Program-made: the position numbers and the translations under genes
From: a bacterium
Lineage (GTDB): Bacteria; UBP14; UBA6098; B30-G16
DNA: 8,420 nt
Direction of reading: 5' to 3'
NCBI GenBank assembly: GCA_027007865.1
Contig: JALTEE010000121.1
Coordinates: forward strand, 1 to 8,420
Notes under the pieces: generated by a model
The model's database searches: none
The model's input: only the letters and a program-made list of their open reading frames with translations
Told to the model about the DNA's origin: nothing
Shown here: piece by piece, positions 1 through 6,187 of the stretch
Layout of the letters: each line of letters opens with the position of its first letter
Position numbering within the stretch: position 1 is the first letter of the stretch

Positions 1-4
1 CGTT

Positions 5-1102
5 ATGCTCTTTCTTACTACTAACGGTTCGATTATAGATAGGTTAAAAAATGCTGTTGTGATAACTGCAGAGCGGGTTCGTGGATGGAATCTTTCACTG
101 CACGAAGCTATGTGGTATAAGAAACTTGCCGACGGTTCCGTCCAGTGTGAATTGTGTCCTTTTAATTGCGTTCTTGCCGAAGGACAACGCGGGATATGCG
201 GTGTTAGAGCGAATGTCGGCGGGAAACTGCGTGCACTCACTTATGGAAAACCTGTTGCAGCGCATATCGACCCAATCGAGAAAAAACCGCTCTTCCATTT
301 CTTGCCGGGAACGAAAGCGTTCTCGATTGCTACTGCCGGCTGCAATTTATCTTGCAGTTTTTGCCAGAACTGGACGATTTCGCAGGCAGCGCCCGAAGAT
401 GGACAGGCGATAACTATGATGCCAGCAGATGTAGTGGAAAAAGCGCTCGAAGCGGGGTGCAAATCGATTGCATACACATATTCGGAGCCTACCGTATTTT
501 ATGAATATATGTTCGACACGGGCAAAATCGCACACCAAGAAGGGTTGCGAAATTTATGGATTACCTGCGGATACATAAACGAAAAGCCGCTGCGCAAATT
601 GTGCGAAGTAATCGACGCTGCAAATGTCGATTTGAAAGGCGATGAAGGATTTTATCAAAAATATACGAAATCGTCGCGAAAGCCTGTGCTGCGAACACTG
701 AAAATTTTGCGTGAAGAAGGTGTCTGGGTCGAGATAACGAATTTACTCATCCCCGGCGCAAATGATAATCCGGACAGCATTCGCTCGATGTGCCGATGGA
801 TTGTCGATTCGCTCGGTCCCGATGTGCCGTTGCACTTCTCACGATTTCAGCCAAATTATAAACTCACAGATAAACCGCCTACACCGATAGAGACATTGCA
901 CAAAGCGCGAGAAATCGCTCTCGAAGAGGGGCTTTTATTCGTGTATATCGGAAATGTTCCCGGCGACGACGGCGAAGATACATACTGCCCGCAAACCGGC
1001 GAAAAAGTTATCGATAGAATGGGCTTCTGGATATTGAGCGATAAAGTCGGCGCAGACGGAATATGCGGAAATGGGTATAAAATTCCAGGTGTCTGGAAAT
1101 AA
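5..1102 (+). CDS. amrS: AmmeMemoRadiSam-system radical SAM enzyme (AmrS-like)
   Basis: Radical SAM protein that probably makes a 5'-deoxyadenosyl radical from a [4Fe-4S] cluster; the physiological substrate of the AmrS family is not settled. The cluster motif CxxxCxxC is visible at C113, C117 and C120 (CNLSCSFCQNW). An N-terminal cysteine set typical of the family lies at C48, C51, C55 and C65 (CELCPFNC and GICGVR), followed by DPIEKKPLFHF. The start is unresolved. Relatives usually begin just before a stretch like xEAMWYKKL, which is residues 33-41 here, so ATG at 110 (330 residues) or a rare CTG at 98 preceded by GGATGG are plausible. No clear ribosome site precedes 110. The frame stays open to the window edge, so the gene may also start upstream. 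The usual partners AMMECR1 and Memo are absent from the window. Family call is firm; start and function are not. Confidence 0.88.
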   Translation: MLFLTTNGSIIDRLKNAVVITAERVRGWNLSLHEAMWYKKLADGSVQCELCPFNCVLAEGQRGICGVRANVGGKLRALTYGKPVAAHIDPIEKKPLFHFLPGTKAFSIATAGCNLSCSFCQNWTISQAAPEDGQAITMMPADVVEKALEAGCKSIAYTYSEPTVFYEYMFDTGKIAHQEGLRNLWITCGYINEKPLRKLCEVIDAANVDLKGDEGFYQKYTKSSRKPVLRTLKILREEGVWVEITNLLIPGANDNPDSIRSMCRWIVDSLGPDVPLHFSRFQPNYKLTDKPPTPIETLHKAREIALEEGLLFVYIGNVPGDDGEDTYCPQTGEKVIDRMGFWILSDKVGADGICGNGYKIPGVWK

Positions 1103-1180
1103 TTCTGCAATTATCGATAGCTGCGAGATTCTATCTAATGTGCTTATTTTGCCAATAATAATTTATATCGGGAGAATAGA

Positions 1181-4100
1181 ATGTCTAAATCGCAGAAGAT
1201 AAGTTTGGTTGTATTGTTTTTACTTGCTGTTCTCGGGGCGTTCTACGGTGTGCACAATTTCTATCGAGCAATGCCCGAAGTCAAAGTTCCCATTACATTC
1301 GACAAAAGCCATTCTTCGGCGATGATGGATTCTATTATGACCGACAGAGGCATTTCCATCGATGATTTCAAAAAAATCACCGTGATGTTTGAATCGGGCA
1401 AGCTCTATATCGACAGGGAATTTGGCGCCGATACGATACCTGCAATTCATTTGAAAGAGAAAATTCCCGTCTGGATGTGGCGAAGGCGATATTTTGTCCC
1501 GCTTCAAAAAGAGGAATACAAAATCGGTATTCGCCCCGACGACGGCAAACTCGTTTATTTTAACCATTCTATTCCCGAATCGCTCTCCGGCGCTGATATC
1601 CCGCTCGATAGCGCAAAAGTTATCGCAGAAGCATTTCTCACGAAACACGGCTATAATCTCGATGATTGGGAATTGAAGGAAAGCAAAACGGAGAAACGCC
1701 CAAATCGCAGAGACCACTGGTTCACATTCGAACTTAAAAATTGGTCGCTAGGCAATGCAAAACATTGGGTTTCCGTGTCCGTCTGGGGAGATGAAATCGG
1801 CGATTTTTCGGATTTCCTGCATATTCCAGAAGGCTGGTGGCGTGAATTCTCGAAGGTGCGCAGTTCTAATAGTATGTTTCAGCAAGTCGACCAATTCCTC
1901 GCATTTATTTTCGGACTGTTGATGCTGGGCTATCTTATATTTGCATTCCGCCGAAAGATGCTCGCTTGGAAGTTCGGCATTATTTTTGGAACAATCGTTT
2001 TTTTAGCGATGGTTGTGAGGTCATTGAATGTTTTGCCGCTTTCTCTGTTCTGGTATGACACTGCGGATAATTTTACAGGGTTCGTATTTCAGCAAATTTT
2101 TTATGCGATATTAAATGGTGGTTTCGAGGGCTTGCTAACGGTGGTCGCTGCGATTGCAGGCGAAAGAATATATCGCGAATTTCTGCCGAAATTCTCGTAT
2201 CTTCCGCAGTTATTTTCGCCGTCGGGTTGGCGAACGCCGCAGTTTAGAAACGCCGTCATAGCGGGCTATCTATTCGCAGCGATGCACATCGGCTTCGTCG
2301 TGCTGTTCTATGTGATGGGGAACAAAATCGGTTTCTGGTCGCCGACGCAGAGCAACTACACGGACATTATGAGCGCATTTCTACCGTGGCTTTTTCCAAT
2401 AACAATTGGGATTATGGCATCCATTTCGGAAGATTTCCTATTTAGGCTATTCGGTGTGTCATATTTATCGAAACTTTTCAATAGCAAAGTTGTCGGCGTC
2501 ATAATCCCTGCTTTTATCTGGGGCTTTTTGCACAGCATTTATCCGCAGGAGCCTGGATATGTTCGCGGCATCGAAGTCGGTCTCATCGGCATCGCAGCGG
2601 GATGGCTGATGATTAGATATGGCATCGTAGCGAATTTGACATGGCATTTCGCTGTCGATACAGGATTGGTCGGATTGCTTATAATTCGTCAAGGCGACCC
2701 GCTGAACATCGTTCTCGTGATACTCGGTGTCTTGCTGCCCTCTATATTGATTTTGTGCGGATATATTTTTGGAAAGAAACGAATAATCGCTAAAAATGAA
2801 GAAAAAATCCCTCCGCCACTTGAAGCGAAGGTAGTTGAAAAAGTTCCGAAAATTGCGCCGACATATATTTCTGCGTCGGCTCGGACAAAAATGATATTCG
2901 GTGTGCTCGCCGTTCTCGGACTTATAATAGCGATTTTCGCGCCGAATTATCCGTCCGAAGATGTTGCGATAACCCGAATCGAAGCGCAAAAAAAGGCGAA
3001 AGATGTGCTATCGAAACACGGTGTTTCTGTCGATTCGTTCAGAACAGCCACAAATATCAGAGTTGCACCGGACGATGATGAAAAAAGATATGTATATCAA
3101 CAGGAAGGCTGGACTGGCATCGAGAAATTTTGGGGAGTTGCAAAATGGGAACCGCTCTATTATTGGAATGCGAGGTTTTACATTCCCGAAGAGAAGAATG
3201 AATACGATGTTCTATTAGGTCAAGATGGGGCTGTTTGCGGTTTTAAGCATTATCTCGAAGAATCGGACAGTGGAGCGAGTATATCGCAGGATTCCGCATT
3301 CGTTCTCGCACTCGGATGGCTGAAAGAGTTTGGAAACGACTATATAGCAAAATGGGGAGCGATTAAAAAAGACAGCGTCGAATCTTTCGACAGTGCGGGC
3401 ATAATCGAGAAATCTGTTAATGAAATCAACGGTAATAGCGTTATCGGTTGGGAACTAATCGAGCGAAACACGACGAAGCGCCCTAATCGCACCGACCACA
3501 ATTTTGTCTGGCAGTCGCCCGATTCGGTAGGCCAAGCGCACAAGCGCGCAGGCGTGAAAATTCTCGGCAGCGAAGCATCGGGGGGGGTTCGCTTTATAAA
3601 ATGCCCCGAAGAATGGCAGCGCCAGCAGCGAAAAACAACGCCGTTCACCGTAATTTTCTCTGCTCTGCCGATTCTGCTAATCGCTGCGATAATTGTAATT
3701 ATGCTGCTGATGTTCGGCTCGAATATCGTAAGAAGGAAAATAAAATTGAGCGTTCTCGGTTGGATTACTGTAATCGCAGTTTTCGCATACACTCTGCGCG
3801 TGCTGAATGCGATACCGACATTTATGTCGTCATACTACACATCGATGCCGCTCAAACAGTGGTTCATCATCCAAATCGTGGGCAAGATAATGAGCATTCT
3901 CTTCGGTGCAATTTCCGCTGTGGTCGCTATCGGCGCCATCTGGGGGACCGAACTCGGCAGGAAAATCCGCGAAAAAATTCCCGCAGGCGAAACGATGCTG
4001 CTCTCGGTAATCTCTGTGTTCTACATAGCAGGCGTGTTCGCTCTGCTGCGATGGCTCGAAATCGCGCTAAATTTGCCGCTGCAAAATCCGACGATAACAT

Positions 4101-4549
4101 TCCCCGCGTATTTCGCAACATATCTGCCGATTCTTTCCGTGCCTGCAGACATCGTAAAAAAATTATGTATATCGTTCCCGCTGTTAATCGTCGCTTATAT
4201 CTATCTGCGGAAAAAATTCCCTTCAGATTGGAAACTGTTCATTGCAGGTGCAGTAGCAGTGATATTATTCTCGTTCAGTGGGAATAGGACATTTTGGGAA
4301 ATCCTGTGGAGCGCAGCGAAATGGCTCGTCCTTTTCGTCGCAGGCTGGGCGCTCGTTAAAAATTTGCTCAAAGATAGCATTCCGATATACATCACAGCGA
4401 TTCTTTTCGCCGTGCCATTCCAGCAGGCATCGCAATGGCTGCAATGCGCGGGAAATCCGTTTTTCCTATGGAATGCGGTGAGCGCATTGGCGCTGGGAGT
4501 TTTATTGTGGATATCGGTGGCATTTTTTTTCAGCAAGCGTTCCGCTTGA
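1181..4549 (+). CDS. Duplicated membrane protein: CPBP-type intramembrane protease fused to a degenerate second copy
   Basis: Large polytopic membrane protein made of two homologous halves. Half 1 has a membrane helix (about 7-28), an extracytoplasmic PepSY-like domain (about 30-235) and about nine further helices (237-530). These carry the CPBP/CAAX-protease motifs: E417-D418-xxx-R422, H451 in FIWGFLH, and N485/H489/D493 in NLTWHFAVD. A charged, proline-containing linker (about 532-568) leads to half 2: helix 571-588, extracytoplasmic domain about 589-817, then helices to the C-terminus. The halves share WELKESKTEKRPNRRDH (163-179) and WELIERNTTKRPNRTDH (757-773), and also YFVP/FYIP stretches. 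Half 2 has no glutamate or histidine at the protease motif positions, so it is probably a pseudoprotease. Start ATG has a good site, GGGAGA, six bases upstream. CPBP proteins cleave membrane or prenylated peptides in some systems; the substrate here is unknown. An 8-base G tract and an 8-base T tract lie inside the gene. Confidence 0.85.
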   Translation: MSKSQKISLVVLFLLAVLGAFYGVHNFYRAMPEVKVPITFDKSHSSAMMDSIMTDRGISIDDFKKITVMFESGKLYIDREFGADTIPAIHLKEKIPVWMWRRRYFVPLQKEEYKIGIRPDDGKLVYFNHSIPESLSGADIPLDSAKVIAEAFLTKHGYNLDDWELKESKTEKRPNRRDHWFTFELKNWSLGNAKHWVSVSVWGDEIGDFSDFLHIPEGWWREFSKVRSSNSMFQQVDQFLAFIFGLLMLGYLIFAFRRKMLAWKFGIIFGTIVFLAMVVRSLNVLPLSLFWYDTADNFTGFVFQQIFYAILNGGFEGLLTVVAAIAGERIYREFLPKFSYLPQLFSPSGWRTPQFRNAVIAGYLFAAMHIGFVVLFYVMGNKIGFWSPTQSNYTDIMSAFLPWLFPITIGIMASISEDFLFRLFGVSYLSKLFNSKVVGVIIPAFIWGFLHSIYPQEPGYVRGIEVGLIGIAAGWLMIRYGIVANLTWHFAVDTGLVGLLIIRQGDPLNIVLVILGVLLPSILILCGYIFGKKRIIAKNEEKIPPPLEAKVVEKVPKIAPTYISASARTKMIFGVLAVLGLIIAIFAPNYPSEDVAITRIEAQKKAKDVLSKHGVSVDSFRTATNIRVAPDDDEKRYVYQQEGWTGIEKFWGVAKWEPLYYWNARFYIPEEKNEYDVLLGQDGAVCGFKHYLEESDSGASISQDSAFVLALGWLKEFGNDYIAKWGAIKKDSVESFDSAGIIEKSVNEINGNSVIGWELIERNTTKRPNRTDHNFVWQSPDSVGQAHKRAGVKILGSEASGGVRFIKCPEEWQRQQRKTTPFTVIFSALPILLIAAIIVIMLLMFGSNIVRRKIKLSVLGWITVIAVFAYTLRVLNAIPTFMSSYYTSMPLKQWFIIQIVGKIMSILFGAISAVVAIGAIWGTELGRKIREKIPAGETMLLSVISVFYIAGVFALLRWLEIALNLPLQNPTITFPAYFATYLPILSVPADIVKKLCISFPLLIVAYIYLRKKFPSDWKLFIAGAVAVILFSFSGNRTFWEILWSAAKWLVLFVAGWALVKNLLKDSIPIYITAILFAVPFQQASQWLQCAGNPFFLWNAVSALALGVLLWISVAFFFSKRSA
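4523..4530 (+). other. T8 tract at the 3' end of the membrane protein gene, possible slip site
   Basis: Eight T residues encode Phe1115 to Phe1117 (TTT TTT TTC). A shift of −1 here replaces the last five residues (SKRSA) with 29 residues ending at TAG 4618-4620. A small perfect hairpin starts about three bases downstream. This could be a site of ribosomal or polymerase slippage, or a homopolymer length error in the sequence. I see only the arrangement, with no proof that a shift happens. Confidence 0.3.
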
Positions 4550-4611
4550 CCATTAACACAATACAAAAGGCGTTTCGCTTGACCATCAGCCTTTTAAGAG
4601 TGTTTTCGCTC
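4534..4611. repeat. Three short degenerate hairpin repeats, spaced about 30-33 bases
   Basis: Unit 1 is CAAGCG-TTC-CGCTTG (4534-4548), a perfect 6-bp stem with a 3-base loop that contains the stop codon region. Unit 2 is AGGCG-TTT-CGCTT (4569-4579), a stem with one G·U pair. Unit 3 is GAGTG-TTTT-CGCTC (4598-4611), again with one G·U pair. Units 1 and 2 share GCGTTyCGCTTGACCAT, exactly 33 bases apart. The array spans the end of the membrane protein gene and the convergent intergenic gap. Whether it recurs elsewhere in the genome cannot be seen here. Confidence 0.55.
4565..4595. terminator. Candidate bidirectional terminator between convergent genes
   Basis: AAAAGGC (4565-4571) is the exact reverse complement of GCCTTTT (4589-4595), giving a 7-bp stem whose outer part supplies a short U run on either strand. 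It sits in the 76-base gap between two genes that end facing each other, where a shared terminator is expected. The stem is short with a 17-base loop, and it competes with the second hairpin repeat inside that loop, so the call is tentative. Confidence 0.4.
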
Positions 4612-4625
4612 AACAAATAGGAAGG

Positions 4626-5516
4626 TTAATCTGCATTGGATTTTAAAATATTATCGAAGTCGAATTTTTCTTCTGTTCCCGTGATTTTCGCGAGTATGCG
4701 CGACGCTGCGATGTAAAGTTCGATGAATTCAGTGTTTTTTAGTGCATTTATATGTGCGTCGACCATTTTTACATCGCCGCGAGCGACCGGTCCTGTTATT
4801 GCTTCTGGGATGCCGAATTTTTTATAGTTATCGACCGCTATGCGCATAGATGTTGTTACTACTGTATGAGCGACTTTTTCATCTATTTCCGATTTTTGCA
4901 AAAGAAACTGCGCTATGTATGCGAGAGCGTAGATGAAATTCGCTCCAAATGCGCCAGCAGCGTGATACGATGTTTTCTTTTCGGGAGCGATGCGATAAAA
5001 TATTCCGCCTATATCCGAAACCATTTCATTTACGAGTTTTAATGCGATATCGTCGCCTTCGCATCCGAAAAAAACGCCGTCGAATGGATTGCGCATTTGC
5101 GATAATGGCGGAATAGAGGCGAATGGGTGCATTGATGCCGTTGCAAATTCCGCTCCCGCAATTGCGAGCATTGATGACGGCATAACGCCCGAGCAGTGGA
5201 TTAGTGTTTTCGTGCGAATTTGCGAAAATTCAGCGATTTTTTCCGCAATGGGAATGATTTCATCGTCGGGAACAGTTATGAATACCGCATCGCATTTCTT
5301 CAGTAGTTCGCCGATAGAGTTCGCTGCGCCTGCGGCAATTATTTTCGCCAGGTATTCTGCGGAAGATTTTGTGCGCGAAAATATTGTTCTTATGTGCCAT
5401 CCCGCTTTTGCGAGTTGAAATGCGATATTTTCGCCGACACGACCAGCCCCGATTATGCCGATATGCAAGTTCTTCGATGCAGTGCCCCGCTCTATTTTAT
5501 CATTTCTGCTTTTCAT
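4626..5516 (-). CDS. Rossmann-like / DUF2520 domain protein
   Basis: A predicted NAD(P)-dependent dehydrogenase-like protein, of the type related to ProC and F420-dependent NADP oxidoreductases; no substrate is established. The Rossmann nucleotide-binding loop GAGRVG is at residues 23-28 after the strand HIGII. TVPDDEI (81-87) and HCSG (107-110) follow. The C-terminal DUF2520 helical domain shows HPFASIPP (130-137), YHAAG (184-188) with GANFIYAL after it, and TGPVARGD (241-248). Length 296 is normal for the family. ATG at 5516 is seven bases after the stop of the upstream S-component gene, with GAGA overlapping that stop as a weak ribosome site, so the two are probably translated from one mRNA. 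The pairing suggests reduction of an imported compound or its product, but that is inference only. Confidence 0.85.
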   Translation of the reverse strand: MKSRNDKIERGTASKNLHIGIIGAGRVGENIAFQLAKAGWHIRTIFSRTKSSAEYLAKIIAAGAANSIGELLKKCDAVFITVPDDEIIPIAEKIAEFSQIRTKTLIHCSGVMPSSMLAIAGAEFATASMHPFASIPPLSQMRNPFDGVFFGCEGDDIALKLVNEMVSDIGGIFYRIAPEKKTSYHAAGAFGANFIYALAYIAQFLLQKSEIDEKVAHTVVTTSMRIAVDNYKKFGIPEAITGPVARGDVKMVDAHINALKNTEFIELYIAASRILAKITGTEEKFDFDNILKSNAD

Positions 5517-5523
5517 CTAATTT

Positions 5524-6066
5524 TTATCTCGATTTATTTACTTCGATAATGTTCTGGATTTTAACTAATTTAATCATCATCGGGAACATCAGAGCAAATA
5601 TTATAGCGTTTGCCAGCAGATGCACTGCTCCGAATACGATGCCGCCCGTGATGTATATAATGAATGTGCTTTTCGTCGGGAAGGTGAAATATCCCGCTGC
5701 ATTTGTGATAACATCGTAGAAAAGCGTTGCCGCAATCGCTAAACTGGCTGCGTAGAGCGGTTTTTTTAAGTGCTCGGAGAAAACCGCACCACCGAGACCG
5801 AGTAGTGCTCCGCCAATCCCTTGTGCAATCCACAGCGGAAGCGGCGCCATCCCGAATGGCGATAGAAATGAGTATAGCAGAAATATCGTTGCGCCAACGA
5901 ACAATCCATATCCCGCTCCGAGTAAAAACCCGCCGAGAACAGCAGTGAAACTTACCAGTTCGATATTTGGCACCCAAGCGAGCGCATATCCCAGACCGAC
6001 GCCGAGCGCAATAAGAACCGCACTGTATGCTATCCGATGGAAAGACGATTTATTTCTGCTTATCAT
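5524..6066 (-). CDS. Probable ECF transporter S component (substrate-binding membrane subunit)
   Basis: A 180-residue, strongly hydrophobic protein with about six membrane segments (roughly 11-31, 37-52, 54-69, 76-95, 104-121, 137-163). The pattern WVPNIELVSF (31-40), then GFLLGAGYGLFVGA, a SPFGMAPLPLWIAQGIGGALLG stretch (69-90) and FYDVITN (116-122) resembles S components of energy-coupling factor vitamin and micronutrient transporters. S components bind the substrate and work with EcfT and EcfA ATPases, none of which is encoded in the window, so it would use a shared module elsewhere. The substrate cannot be read from the sequence. ATG at 6066 has no good ribosome site close by; GAGGAA on the same strand is about 40 bases upstream, too far to serve. 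The protein could instead belong to a related small membrane family. Confidence 0.65.
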   Translation of the reverse strand: MISRNKSSFHRIAYSAVLIALGVGLGYALAWVPNIELVSFTAVLGGFLLGAGYGLFVGATIFLLYSFLSPFGMAPLPLWIAQGIGGALLGLGGAVFSEHLKKPLYAASLAIAATLFYDVITNAAGYFTFPTKSTFIIYITGGIVFGAVHLLANAIIFALMFPMMIKLVKIQNIIEVNKSR

Positions 6067-6084
6067 TTTTTATAATTTGTTCAG

Positions 6085-6101
6085 ACGATAATTTATATCG
6101 T
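6085..6101 (-). promoter_or_regulatory. Inverted repeat over a −10-like hexamer upstream of the S-component gene
   Basis: ACGATA (6085-6090) and TATCGT (6096-6101) are exact inverted arms around five A/T bases. On the − strand the repeat contains TATAAA (6097-6092), 25 bases before the ATG at 6066, a possible −10 with a leader of roughly 20 bases. No convincing −35 is visible. An operator overlapping a promoter would look like this, but the arms are short and the region is AT-rich. Confidence 0.25.
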
Positions 6102-6111
6102 TTCCTCGTTT

Positions 6112-6161
6112 AATTGCTCATTCTAACATTACCGAGCGAGTTGGGAATGACGAATGAAATT
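6112..6161. repeat. Imperfect 50-base palindrome downstream of rpoD
   Basis: Nested inverted arms: AATT (6112-6115 with 6158-6161), TCATTC (6118-6123) with GAATGA (6152-6157), and CATTACCGA (6127-6135) with TTGGGAATG (6141-6149), around the loop GCGAG. The inner arms have one mismatch and one G·T pair. It begins 27 bases past the rpoD stop. There is no T run on the − strand after it, so it is a poor classical terminator. The CATTCCC…GGGAATG core is reminiscent of dispersed intergenic palindromes, and it could also act as an mRNA 3'-end stabiliser. Confidence 0.5.
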
Positions 6162-6187
6162 CGATGGTTAAATCGCCAAAGTATCGT

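Noticed and set aside
1083..1098. Hairpin TTCCAG-GTGT-CTGGAA at the end of the radical SAM gene as a terminator
   Set aside because: It lies in the coding sequence up to the stop and is not followed by a T run, so it gives no real support for termination.
1158..1170. ATAATTTATATCG also found at 6088-6100, as a shared promoter or operator
   Set aside because: A 13-base AT-rich match within 8.4 kb is close to chance, and at 1158 it lies directly against the ribosome site, a poor place for a −10 element.
2465..2989. A 174-codon open frame on the − strand opposite the membrane protein gene
   Set aside because: The product is low-complexity and Arg/Asp/Asn-rich, as expected of an antisense shadow.
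3601..4287. A 228-codon open frame on the + strand within the membrane protein gene
   Set aside because: It overlaps the real gene in another frame, its product is rich in Arg, Asn and Cys without any domain pattern, and it has no ribosome site.
4534..4615. The spaced repeats as a CRISPR array
   Set aside because: Only about three divergent short units with 15-20 base gaps, no uniform repeat of 24 bases or more, and no cas genes nearby.
5570..5977. A 135-codon frame on the − strand overlapping the S-component gene
   Set aside because: It lies entirely within that gene in a shifted frame and has no membrane pattern or recognisable motif.
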